Shown here in pieces: positions 1 to 6,320 of a stretch of DNA of 11,894 bases. Below the pieces are notes generated by a model. The model was given only the letters and a program-made list of their open reading frames with translations. It did no database searches and was not told where the DNA came from. A program made the position numbers and the translations under genes. Origin of the DNA: JBHHXR01 sp046757205. Lineage in GTDB: Bacteria > Pseudomonadota > Alphaproteobacteria > Rhodobacterales > Rhodobacteraceae. The DNA lies in the NCBI GenBank assembly GCA_046757205.1, contig JBHHXR010000101.1, forward strand, positions 1 to 11,894, written 5' to 3'. Within the stretch, counting starts at the first letter, position 1, and each line of letters starts with the position of its first letter.

Positions 1-7
1 GGTGTCA

Positions 8-26
8 ACTTTACACTGTGTAAAGT
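8..26. promoter_or_regulatory. Palindromic operator upstream of the MBL hydrolase gene
   Basis: ACTTTACAC and GTGTAAAGT form a perfect 9-base inverted repeat around a single T. With one unpaired A on the left arm the symmetry extends to GTC/GAC (5-29). The size and the TTTACA/TGTAAA half-sites resemble operators of TetR-family repressors. It sits 36 bases upstream of the ATG at 62, so a bound dimer could block transcription of that gene. TAAAGT at 21-26 may double as a weak -10 element. The regulator is not in the window; a divergent regulator gene just to the left would fit. The palindrome is seen directly; the repressor family is inferred. Confidence 0.6.
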
Positions 27-61
27 GACCATGGGATCAATTCCATCCATAGGAGAGAACA

Positions 62-1111
62 ATGCGTCACCTGATTTCTGCTTCAGCCATCGCGTGCCTC
101 GTGCTTCTGAACGAGACAACGCCGGTCATCGCGGAGGCCACCTTTAACCCGGCAAACACGATTAGCCTTGAGGCCGGTCACCGCAATAGTTTCCGCAACT
201 TCGCACCGGAACTGGCAAAGATGCGCGACCGCGTTGTGCCGCCGAACACAGAGTTCGGCCTGCGCGTGAGCGAGATTGAGCCCGGGCTCTTTTTCGTGAC
301 CGACATGATCTATCAGTCGGCGTTTCTGGTAACGACGGAAGGCGTTGTGGTCTTTGACGCTCCGCCAAGCATTGGCGAGCACCTGCGCGCGGCGATCGAA
401 ATGTCGGCTCCGGACGTGCCCATAACCCACCTGATCATGAGCCATGGACACGGAGACCACAACGGCGGTGGCTTTGCCTTTGCAGATATACCAGACTTGA
501 AGATCATTGCGTCCCGCGAGGTGGCAGAGACGCTGGAAATACACCCGTTGCCGGGGGTTTTGAGGCCAACCGAGACCTTCAACGAGATGCTTGATCTGAC
601 CATCGGCGGCATCCCGATCAAGCTGCAGAATGCGCATTTCCATGCCGAAGACGTTGACACGATGATCTATCTGCCGGAACAGAAATTTCTCATGGCGGTC
701 GATACGATCGCCCCCGGCGAAGTGCCTTTCATGAACTTTGGAGCCACAACGGACGTGCGAGCCTATCTCGACAGCTTTGACACCCTGCTGGCGCACGATT
801 TCGAGCACTTTCTGTCTGGCCATGTCTCGGTTCTTGGAACCCGAGACGATGTGATCGCGGCGCGGGACTATTCATGGGATGTGCGCGACACGGTAGCGGC
901 GATGATGCCCGGTTTTCTTGACCGGGTCATGAAAGGCATGAACGCCATGGAGTTTCAGAACGGCAATCTCGCCTATCGATACGCGATGGAGAGCATTCGC
1001 GACGATTGCGCCGCCCAGATCATCGAACGCTGGAAGCAAGAACTTTCGGTCGCTGATGTCTGGGCCGACAGCCACTGCGAAACCACGGTGTTGCACTTCA
1101 TCATGCACTGA
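62..1111 (+). CDS. Secreted MBL-fold metallo-hydrolase
   Basis: Predicted zinc-dependent hydrolase of the metallo-beta-lactamase superfamily, 349 residues. The first ~26 residues (basic start, hydrophobic core, then VIAEA) look like a signal peptide, so the enzyme probably acts in the periplasm. The fold signature SHGHGDH gives the metal ligands H128, H130, D132 and H133. H194 (in AHFHAED), D214 (in MAVDTI) and H254 (in LSGHVS) fit the remaining ligand positions. The ATG is supported by AGGAG at 51-55, six bases upstream. The gene is monocistronic here and lies behind a TetR-like palindrome, suggesting induction by a small molecule. The substrate cannot be read from the sequence; the superfamily covers lactonases, quinoprotein-relay-like proteins and lactamases. 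Superfamily assignment is firm, specific function unknown. Confidence 0.88.
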   Translation: MRHLISASAIACLVLLNETTPVIAEATFNPANTISLEAGHRNSFRNFAPELAKMRDRVVPPNTEFGLRVSEIEPGLFFVTDMIYQSAFLVTTEGVVVFDAPPSIGEHLRAAIEMSAPDVPITHLIMSHGHGDHNGGGFAFADIPDLKIIASREVAETLEIHPLPGVLRPTETFNEMLDLTIGGIPIKLQNAHFHAEDVDTMIYLPEQKFLMAVDTIAPGEVPFMNFGATTDVRAYLDSFDTLLAHDFEHFLSGHVSVLGTRDDVIAARDYSWDVRDTVAAMMPGFLDRVMKGMNAMEFQNGNLAYRYAMESIRDDCAAQIIERWKQELSVADVWADSHCETTVLHFIMH

Positions 1112-1606
1112 CGGTCGGTGCGCGCCAATGCCCCGACCTTTATTAAGCCCGCCGGAAACCACGCCGATACCGGCTACAAGATCGCGTTGGATTGTGCGAG
1201 GGGGGGGCCGAAGCATCCTGGGATATTGGGGTAGGGTGTTTGGCGGGAGCCGGGTCCGCGCTGGAGATCAGAGCGCGTGCTCGCATACTCGTACCTCGAA
1301 TTACGATTGTTCTGTTTGGAAACATAACCCGTTAGCCCCGCCCGGGGCGCCCCGCGGCCCGGGCTGCGCCTGCCTGCCGACCGGCAGGCGCATTCGCGCC
1401 CGCCCAGTCAGGCGCAGCCCTGTGGTCGGGGCGGTCATCTGACGGTTCAGGTCGGGCCTTGGAAGCGATACTCGCGATCGAGGGACGGCCCGGCGGCCAA
1501 TGCGGGACAGACATGCCTTTCGCCAAATGGCAATGCGCACCGGGAAAATGGGCGTAGTCATCGGCGTTGGAAACGGGCGCAAGGCGGTGCTGGCGGGGTT
1601 GCAGGA
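1112..1606. other. Gene-free convergent intergenic region
   Basis: These 495 bases separate two convergent genes. The open frames in it are short, GC-driven and unlike any protein I recognise. It contains a G8 run at 1200-1207 and a small hairpin overlapping the stop of the hydrolase gene (arms 1105-1111 and 1115-1121, one G·U, loop CGG). Its most striking content is the nested inverted repeat at 1349-1432, listed separately. I see no tRNA, no convincing promoter and no transposase remnant. Confidence 0.6.
1349..1432. repeat. Nested inverted repeats, cruciform-like
   Basis: Three sets of arms are nested around one centre. The outer pair is GCCCCG (1349-1354) with CGGGGC (1427-1432). The middle pair is GGGCTGCGCCTG (1361-1372) with CAGGCGCAGCCC (1409-1420), a perfect 12-base match. 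The inner hairpin is GCCTGCCG (1372-1379) with CGGCAGGC (1382-1389). It could act as a bidirectional terminator between the two convergent genes, or be a copy of a dispersed palindromic element. No T-run follows on either strand, so a classical intrinsic terminator is not demonstrated. Confidence 0.6.
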
Positions 1607-2110
1607 TTACCGGCCCTGATCCGAGGGGTCCCGTTCAGGGGCTCTTCCGTATCGATACCGGAAATCGCAGTGCGACGCGCCCTGCATTATCGTCTGGGTC
1701 CTTTCCAGCGTGATGTCCGGGTCGTAGCCGGTGCAGAACACGCTGTCGCGGCCGCACGAAAGCAGGTGTCCGATCTCGGACAGCCCCATTTCGCGATACA
1801 TCTCCGCGTAACGGCAGCGGGTCACGTTGTAGCTGACGCGCTCTTCGGTTTCCTCCAGCACGTCCATTTCCAGGGCACCCCCGGCCTTCCACTGCTCGTG
1901 CAGCTTCTGGAACGACAGGAGCGATGTCCGGCCGCCCTCGGATTCGGCGTAGTTCCTGGCCTGCGCCACCGCATCCCTGCGGACCGCCGCGGAAATGATC
2001 GCCCGTGCACGCTCCGCGCCGAGTTGGCGCACCAGTTCCTCGTAGATCGGCTTGACGATACCGGCCTCGATCCTTCTGCGCTCGAGAATGGGCGACACCG
2101 CCTCGGCCAT
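1607..2110 (-). CDS. ATC-hydrolase-family protein (L-2-amino-thiazoline-4-carboxylate hydrolase-like)
   Basis: A 167-residue protein resembling the ATC hydrolase family (Pfam ATC_hydrolase). The characterised Pseudomonas enzyme opens the ring of L-2-amino-thiazoline-4-carboxylate to N-carbamoyl-L-cysteine on the way to L-cysteine. The C-terminal half carries the typical block: MYREMGLSEIGHLLSC (104-119) and then TIMQGASHCDFRYR (140-153), with cysteines at 99, 119, 126 and 148. The ATG follows a good ribosome-binding site (GAAGAGGGA on the minus strand) that overlaps the end of the upstream methyltransferase gene, 4 bases away. The two are therefore probably one transcript. Many family members are not biochemically tested, so true ATC hydrolysis is inferred from family resemblance only. 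Confidence 0.75.
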   Translation of the reverse strand: MAEAVSPILERRRIEAGIVKPIYEELVRQLGAERARAIISAAVRRDAVAQARNYAESEGGRTSLLSFQKLHEQWKAGGALEMDVLEETEERVSYNVTRCRYAEMYREMGLSEIGHLLSCGRDSVFCTGYDPDITLERTQTIMQGASHCDFRYRYGRAPERDPSDQGR

Positions 2111-2114
2111 GCGT

Positions 2115-2753
2115 TCAATCCCTCTTCCTGAAAAGCGTCAGCAATACCGTATCGTCGTCATGCCCGTCGCCGACGCGGTTTCGGTAGACGCGCGCACTGG
2201 AAAACCGCGGCTGCGAGATCTTGTCCTGAAGGGCCGTGAACTTTTCGCCGAAGCCGGAAGCGGCGTAGTGCTCTTCGTTGATAGTGATGGCAACCAGCCC
2301 ACCCGGCCGCACCACGCGCAACACCTCGTCCAGACCGCCGGGGCCGAGATGGCCGTGCGTGAACGTCCCCGACGAAATCGCCGCGCCATAGGATGCCGCC
2401 TCGATAGGCGTCCGGCCGGAAAGGTCCGCTTCCAGATAATTCCGGTAGCGGCCCTTTGCCTGCGCCACGCGCAGCATCTCCAGCGAGATGTCGAGCGCAT
2501 CCACCTGCCAGTCGCCAAGCCCCGCCAGCGCCTCGGCCACCAGGCCGGTACCGGCGCCGATATCCAGAACGGGCGTATCCTCGGACCCGGCAAGGGCGGC
2601 AAAAGCCTTGGCTATGAGACCGGGAATCCGGTAGCCGCGCTCCTGCACAAAGCCGGATTCGTAGCTGCCCGCCCAATCGTCATAGAAGCGACGATTCGCT
2701 TCCGGCGAACCGAGTGCGTAGGCGCCGTCCAGGTTTTTCTCGTCCTTTTGCAC
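2115..2753 (-). CDS. Class I SAM-dependent methyltransferase (METTL27/WBSCR27-like)
   Basis: A 212-residue Rossmann-fold methyltransferase. Motif I is VLDIGAGTG (62-70), the acidic residue that binds the SAM ribose is D88 in ALDIS, a motif II-like LEADL lies at 107-111, and post-motif VVRPGGLVAIT is at 147-157. The N-terminal YDDWAGSYE (24-32) is characteristic of the METTL27/WBSCR27-like group, whose substrates are mostly unknown. The start is GTG; an in-frame TAG lies three codons upstream and no earlier start exists. No clear ribosome-binding site precedes it. It heads a two-gene unit with the ATC-hydrolase-like gene. A small-molecule substrate related to that neighbour is possible but only inferred. 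Confidence 0.85.
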   Translation of the reverse strand: MQKDEKNLDGAYALGSPEANRRFYDDWAGSYESGFVQERGYRIPGLIAKAFAALAGSEDTPVLDIGAGTGLVAEALAGLGDWQVDALDISLEMLRVAQAKGRYRNYLEADLSGRTPIEAASYGAAISSGTFTHGHLGPGGLDEVLRVVRPGGLVAITINEEHYAASGFGEKFTALQDKISQPRFSSARVYRNRVGDGHDDDTVLLTLFRKRD

Positions 2754-2848
2754 ATGCCGAGACTAGGAGTTGGCGGATCGCCGCGCAAAGAAAAAATCGC
2801 TGGGCCATATCCCGCGCGGCGGCGGCGGCGGGCCGCCGAAACCGCTCG

Positions 2849-2877
2849 TTTTCACGTCAAATTCTAGTCACTATAAG
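2849..2877 (+). promoter_or_regulatory. Possible sigma70-type promoter facing right
   Basis: TTTTCA (2849-2854), 17 bases, then TATAAG (2872-2877), in a locally AT-rich patch. Transcription would start near 2884 and run into a region with two inverted repeats but no plus-strand gene. No minus-strand promoter for the methyltransferase gene is clear here; TTGACG at 2860-2855 (minus) could be its -35 but lacks a matching -10. Confidence 0.3.
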
Positions 2878-2917
2878 ATTGCCTTACCGGCGTGGAATTT
2901 GGCACAGTGGACCCATC

Positions 2918-2958
2918 GAAAGCGGGCCAACCTGCGCCCCCACCCAGAGGCCGCTTTC
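2918..2958. repeat. Inverted repeat in intergenic region
   Basis: GAAAGCGG (2918-2925) pairs perfectly with CCGCTTTC (2951-2958) around a 25-base loop. It lies between the possible promoter at 2849-2877 and the strong hairpin at 2989-3024, so it could be part of a structured untranslated transcript. Confidence 0.4.
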
Positions 2959-2988
2959 AGAAGGTAAAGCGCAAGCTGCACCGATTTT

Positions 2989-3024
2989 GATGGGGGCGCG
3001 TTTCACCGGAAGCGCGCCCCCATC
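2989..3024 (-). terminator. Strong hairpin downstream of the DUF1761 gene
   Basis: GATGGGGGCGCG (2989-3000) pairs perfectly with CGCGCCCCCATC (3013-3024). The loop can itself pair further (a T·G wobble, then TTC with GAA around ACCG), giving an almost continuous stem of about 16 pairs. It begins 6 bases after the stop of the minus-strand DUF1761 gene and probably ends that operon. There is no T-run on either side, so it is not a textbook intrinsic terminator. It may protect the transcript end or work in both directions. Confidence 0.5.
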
Positions 3025-3030
3025 TGCATC

Positions 3031-3423
3031 TCAGGAAGCGGCGAAATATCCCAGCACGACACCCATCAGCGTGCAGCCGATCGTGGCGTAGAGACCATCG
3101 ACAAGCGTCAGTTTCATCGGCCGCCCCGAGAACGCGTAATTCGTGGCGATCCATGGCGTTGCAATGAAAAGGCCGAGGCCGAGGCCGTTCTTGAGGCCGT
3201 TCGCCACGCCCGCGACATTCGACTCGAAAAAGATGTGACGCATCATCCCGGCAACCAGAATCACCGCGACGGCACCGATCAGGTACGGCACGGGGTTGGT
3301 GCGATTGATGTCGCCCTCTTTCAGGCCGGCGGCCTCCATCCACTGTTTCGCCATCACCATGTACCATATCGCACCGAAGACATAGGCGGCCAAGGCCGCG
3401 AGAATAACTGCTAGAATGCCCAT
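3031..3423 (-). CDS. DUF1761 family membrane protein
   Basis: A 130-residue protein with about four hydrophobic segments (roughly 2-24, 45-63, 76-96 and 105-128). The spaced pattern, with an early IWY...MAKQWM, a later TNYAFSGRPMKLTLVDGLY and a glycine-rich last helix, matches DUF1761 small inner-membrane proteins of unknown function. I chose the ATG at 3423 rather than the GTG one codon upstream because AGAAGGAGA on the minus strand places GGAG six bases before the ATG. It is the last gene of the tsaD-gpsA-YciI-EVE-DUF1761 run, 58 bases after the EVE gene, and is followed by a strong hairpin. The longer gap leaves room for its own promoter. No biochemical role can be assigned. Confidence 0.8.
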   Translation of the reverse strand: MGILAVILAALAAYVFGAIWYMVMAKQWMEAAGLKEGDINRTNPVPYLIGAVAVILVAGMMRHIFFESNVAGVANGLKNGLGLGLFIATPWIATNYAFSGRPMKLTLVDGLYATIGCTLMGVVLGYFAAS

Positions 3424-3481
3424 CACTGTCTCCTTCTGTTTGGCCGGGGGACTTTGCCGGAACAGACGAAAAAAGCAACGA

Positions 3482-3901
3482 TCAGGTTTCGTAACCGCCC
3501 ATTTCGCAGACGGTTTTCCATTCCTCGAAGGTCACCGGCTGGACCGACAGCCGGGTGTTGTTGACCAACACCATGTCTTTCAGGCGCCGGTCTGCCTTGC
3601 ACATTTCCAGCGTCACCGGCACCGGGAACGGCGCCACCGCGCGAATATCGACGCATTCCCATCTGGGATCTTCGGTCGTGCTGTCGTGGTGCGCCTCGGC
3701 CGATACCTCGACCACGCCAACAATTCGTTTCTCGTTGACCGAATGGTAGAAAAACCCGCGATCGCCGATTTTCATCGCCCGCATGTTGTTGCGCGCCTGA
3801 TAGTTGCGCACGCCGTCCCATTCCTCGCCCGCCGCGCCCTTTGCGACCTGGTCGTCCCAGCTCCACGCGCCCGGTTCCGACTTGAAAAGCCAGTATTGCA
3901 T
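3482..3901 (-). CDS. EVE domain protein
   Basis: A 139-residue protein that is almost entirely an EVE domain, a PUA-like fold that recognises modified bases in RNA or DNA. It starts MQYWLFKSEP, the usual beginning of stand-alone EVE proteins. The signature WDGVRNYQARNNMRAMKIGD (28-47) is followed by GFFYHS (49-54), and VNNTRLSVQPVT (113-124) is the conserved C-terminal strand. A longer open frame extends upstream to 3997, but the ATG at 3901 gives the conserved N-terminus and leaves 11 bases after the YciI stop. A weak GAGG precedes it. It probably translates from the same mRNA as tsaD, gpsA and the YciI gene. Human THYN1 is the animal relative; the bacterial ligand is unknown. Confidence 0.88.
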   Translation of the reverse strand: MQYWLFKSEPGAWSWDDQVAKGAAGEEWDGVRNYQARNNMRAMKIGDRGFFYHSVNEKRIVGVVEVSAEAHHDSTTEDPRWECVDIRAVAPFPVPVTLEMCKADRRLKDMVLVNNTRLSVQPVTFEEWKTVCEMGGYET

Positions 3902-3912
3902 CTGTCGCCGCC

Positions 3913-4188
3913 TCACTCGCCGATGGTCTGTTTCCAGGCCCGGATCTGCACGCTCTCGAACAGGCCTGCCCTGGCATAAGGATCGTTGGCCGCCCATGCC
4001 CCGGCGGCGGCCCGGTCGGCGGCCTCTATGAACAGAAGCGACCCGACCATCGCGCCGTCATCGTCCAGCAACGGCCCGCCCCGGCGCACGGCGCCGGTTT
4101 GCGCGGCGTAGGCCAGATGCGCCTCCCGGTTGGCATTGCGAACATCCACTGCACCGGGCTTGTCATTGCAGATCACAGCGAAAATCAT
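3913..4188 (-). CDS. YciI-like protein
   Basis: A 91-residue protein of the YCII family, a dimeric ferredoxin-like alpha/beta barrel fold. It opens with MIFAVICNDKPGA. H24 (in REAHLAYAA) and D69 (in ANDPYARAGLFE) fit the conserved His/Asp pair that lines the putative active site. The start overlaps the gpsA stop in an ATGA (4185-4188), so translation is coupled, and AAGGAGG (4205-4199, minus) lies 10 bases upstream. Small YciI proteins next to gpsA are common in alphaproteobacteria. The biochemical role is not established for this subgroup. Confidence 0.85.
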   Translation of the reverse strand: MIFAVICNDKPGAVDVRNANREAHLAYAAQTGAVRRGGPLLDDDGAMVGSLLFIEAADRAAAGAWAANDPYARAGLFESVQIRAWKQTIGE

Positions 4189-5162
4189 GAACGGGATTCC
4201 TCCTTGAGCGGGCGCGACAGCAGCGCCTCCATCGCCTCGCCGATTGTCGCACCGCCGTCAAGAACTTGCTTGACGGCGCCTGCAATCGGCATGTCGACAC
4301 CGTATCGCGCGGCAAGCACGCAGACCGCAAGCGCCGTCTTGATACCTTCCACGGTCTTTCCGGCCGGCGCCGGGCTGCCCGCCCCGAGCGATTGCCCGAA
4401 AGCGAAGTTCCGCGACTGCGCGGACGTGCAGGTCAACGCCAGATCGCCGAGACCGGACAGGCCCGCCAGTGTGTGCCGCGAAGCCCCCATCGCCTCGGCG
4501 AGCCGCGTCATTTCGGCGAATCCCCGCGTCATCAGCGCCGCCCGCGCGCTTTCCCCGAGCCCGGCGCCGACGCTCAGTCCGCAGGCGATGGCGATCACGT
4601 TCTTCAAGGATCCGCCAAGCTGGGCGCCTGTCAAATCCGATGTCAGGTAGAGACGCATCCGCCCGGTCGAAAGCAGGGTCTGGAGCGCCGCGCCGGTCTT
4701 CCGGTCCGCGCAGGCCAGCGTCAGCGCCGTCGGCAGGCCGCGGGCGATTTCGCCGGCAAAGCCCGGTCCGGTCAGCACCGCGAGCGGCCTGCCGCCACAA
4801 TGCGCCGCGGCGATCTCGCTCTGCATGCGATGGGTTTTCGCGTCGATCCCCTTGGCGCAAAGAACCACCGGCGCGTCGGCAAGCGCGCCGCCATGCGCCG
4901 CCATGAAGCTTTCGGTCTCCTGCGCCGGCAGCACCAGCAGCGTCGCCTGCGCCGTGGCGAGGTCGTTGATGCCGGCCGTCGCCACGACAGCGCCGGGCAA
5001 GCGGACGCCGGGCAGCCTCGCCGCGTTTTCCCGGGTTTCGCGCAGTTTCGATGCCCGCGCCCCTGACCGCATCCACAAGGTCACGTCGCGTCCGGCGCTT
5101 GCCAGGACCACCGCCAGCGCGGTGCCGAAGGCGCCGGCTCCGACAATGGCGATCCGTCTCAT
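4185..5162 (-). CDS. gpsA: NAD(P)-dependent glycerol-3-phosphate dehydrogenase
   Basis: Reduces dihydroxyacetone phosphate to sn-glycerol-3-phosphate in the cytoplasm, the backbone precursor of membrane phospholipids. The 325-residue protein has the N-terminal Rossmann motif GAGAFGTALA (8-17), CAKGID (102-107), TGPGFAGEIARG (131-142), the catalytic lysine region GSLKNVIAIACG (184-195, K187), and GLSGLGDLALTCTS (234-247) followed by R251-N252, which contacts the cofactor. Length is normal for the family. The start ATG overlaps the tsaD stop (ATGA, 5159-5162) and its own stop overlaps the YciI start, so it sits in the middle of a translationally coupled operon. No anomalies are visible. Confidence 0.97.
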   Translation of the reverse strand: MRRIAIVGAGAFGTALAVVLASAGRDVTLWMRSGARASKLRETRENAARLPGVRLPGAVVATAGINDLATAQATLLVLPAQETESFMAAHGGALADAPVVLCAKGIDAKTHRMQSEIAAAHCGGRPLAVLTGPGFAGEIARGLPTALTLACADRKTGAALQTLLSTGRMRLYLTSDLTGAQLGGSLKNVIAIACGLSVGAGLGESARAALMTRGFAEMTRLAEAMGASRHTLAGLSGLGDLALTCTSAQSRNFAFGQSLGAGSPAPAGKTVEGIKTALAVCVLAARYGVDMPIAGAVKQVLDGGATIGEAMEALLSRPLKEESRS

Positions 5163-6268
5163 GCCTTGGCCCCCTTGCGGCCGCCGCCGTAAAGCGGCGC
5201 GGCGCGGGCATCGAGCGGCCAGCGCGGTCGCGCGCCCAGCGTCATGTCATCGCGGCGACCGGCGAGAAACAGCTCGAGACCCGCCCACGCTATCATCGCG
5301 GCGTTGTCGGTACAAAGCGCCGGCGGCGGCGCGAGAAACCGGAAACCGCCGGCGGCGGCGGTGCGTTCCAGCGCTTCCCGGATGACGCCATTGGCCGAAA
5401 CACCGCCCGCCACCGCGATGGCCTTCGGCGCCCGCGGGTGCAAGCTTTCGAACTCCGCGCAGGCGCGGCGCGCCTTTTCCGCCAGCACGTCGGCGACCGC
5501 GGCCTGGAACCCGGCGCAGAGATCGGTCCGGTCCCGTCGCGTCAGCCCGCCCCTTTCGGCAAGGATCAGGTCGCGGGCCCGGCGCAGCGCGGTTTTCAGC
5601 CCGGAGAAAGACATGTCGCAACCCTCGCGGTCGAGCAACGGGCGCGGAAAGGCGAAACGCGCGGGATCGCCGCGCCGCGCCGCCCGCTCCACCTCCGGCC
5701 CGCCCGGATACCCCAGCCCGAGCAGTTTCGCGGTCTTGTCGAAGGCCTCGCCGGGGGCATCGTCGATGGTGCCGCCGAGACGGCGGAACCGGTTTGCCCC
5801 CTCGACGACCAAAAACTGGCAATGACCGCCGGAAACCAGAAGCATGAGATAGGGAAAAGGCAGGCCGTGCGTCAGCCGCGGCGTCAGCGCGTGCCCGGCC
5901 AGATGGTTGACGCCCACCAACGGCGCCCCGCACCCCGCCGCCAGCCCCTTGGCGCACATCAGGCCGGACAGCAGCCCGCCGATCAGCCCCGGCCCCGCCG
6001 TCACGGCGATCGCGTCGATCCGGTCCAGCCCGAGGTCCGCCTGCGCAAGCGCGGCTTCGACGCAATGATCGAGCCGTTCGGCATGGGCGCGCGCCGCGAT
6101 CTCGGGGACCACGCCGCCATAGATGGTGTGCAGATCGTCCTGGCCGAATACCACGGAAGAAACGATCTCGCCCGGCCCGCCCGGCCGTTCCGCCGCCATC
6201 CGCACGACGGCGGCGGCCGTGTCGTCGCAACTGCTTTCGAGCCCGAGAATGGTTGTGGCGTGCGGCAT
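5159..6268 (-). CDS. tsaD: tRNA N6-adenosine threonylcarbamoyltransferase
   Basis: Catalytic subunit that transfers the threonylcarbamoyl group to A37 of ANN-reading tRNAs (t6A), working with TsaB and TsaE on TsaC-made adenylate. The 369-residue Kae1/TsaD protein has GLESSCDDT (9-17), AGPGLIGGLLSG (91-102), the metal-binding NHLAGH (121-126; H122, H126), LLVSGGHCQ (143-151), VAGGVSAN (286-293) and the third metal ligand D321 in CTDNAAM. The open frame continues far upstream over hemD; the ATG at 6268 gives the family-typical start and leaves 52 bases to hemD. Only a weak AGGGTG precedes it. It is the first gene of the minus-strand operon. A tRNA-Thr, a natural substrate class of t6A, lies 4 kb away, which is probably coincidence. 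Confidence 0.96.
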   Translation of the reverse strand: MPHATTILGLESSCDDTAAAVVRMAAERPGGPGEIVSSVVFGQDDLHTIYGGVVPEIAARAHAERLDHCVEAALAQADLGLDRIDAIAVTAGPGLIGGLLSGLMCAKGLAAGCGAPLVGVNHLAGHALTPRLTHGLPFPYLMLLVSGGHCQFLVVEGANRFRRLGGTIDDAPGEAFDKTAKLLGLGYPGGPEVERAARRGDPARFAFPRPLLDREGCDMSFSGLKTALRRARDLILAERGGLTRRDRTDLCAGFQAAVADVLAEKARRACAEFESLHPRAPKAIAVAGGVSANGVIREALERTAAAGGFRFLAPPPALCTDNAAMIAWAGLELFLAGRRDDMTLGARPRWPLDARAAPLYGGGRKGAKA

Positions 6269-6284
6269 CACCCTGCTGGCGCGA

Positions 6285-6313
6285 TTGCGAAAAACCGTCC
6301 CGGCAGGTAACAC
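6285..6313 (+). promoter_or_regulatory. Candidate promoter for hemD, giving a leaderless mRNA
   Basis: TTGCGA (6285-6290), a 17-base spacer and TAACAC (6308-6313). With the usual 6-8 bases from the -10, transcription would begin at about 6320-6321, exactly at the hemD ATG. No ribosome-binding site precedes that ATG, which agrees with leaderless translation. The -10 is a weak match, so this is a suggestion from spacing and position. Confidence 0.35.
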
Positions 6314-6320
6314 CCCGGCC

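Noticed and set aside
1301..1582. Minus-strand open frame of 93 codons in the gene-free region
   Set aside because: It runs straight through the nested inverted repeats, has no ribosome-binding site and no recognisable protein character.
2052..2867. Plus-strand open frame of 271 codons opposite the methyltransferase
   Set aside because: No family signature; the minus strand carries the complete SAM-binding motif set.
5051..6310. Plus-strand open frame of 419 codons opposite tsaD
   Set aside because: Arg/Pro/Gln-rich, motif-free, and fully antisense to a confidently identified gene.
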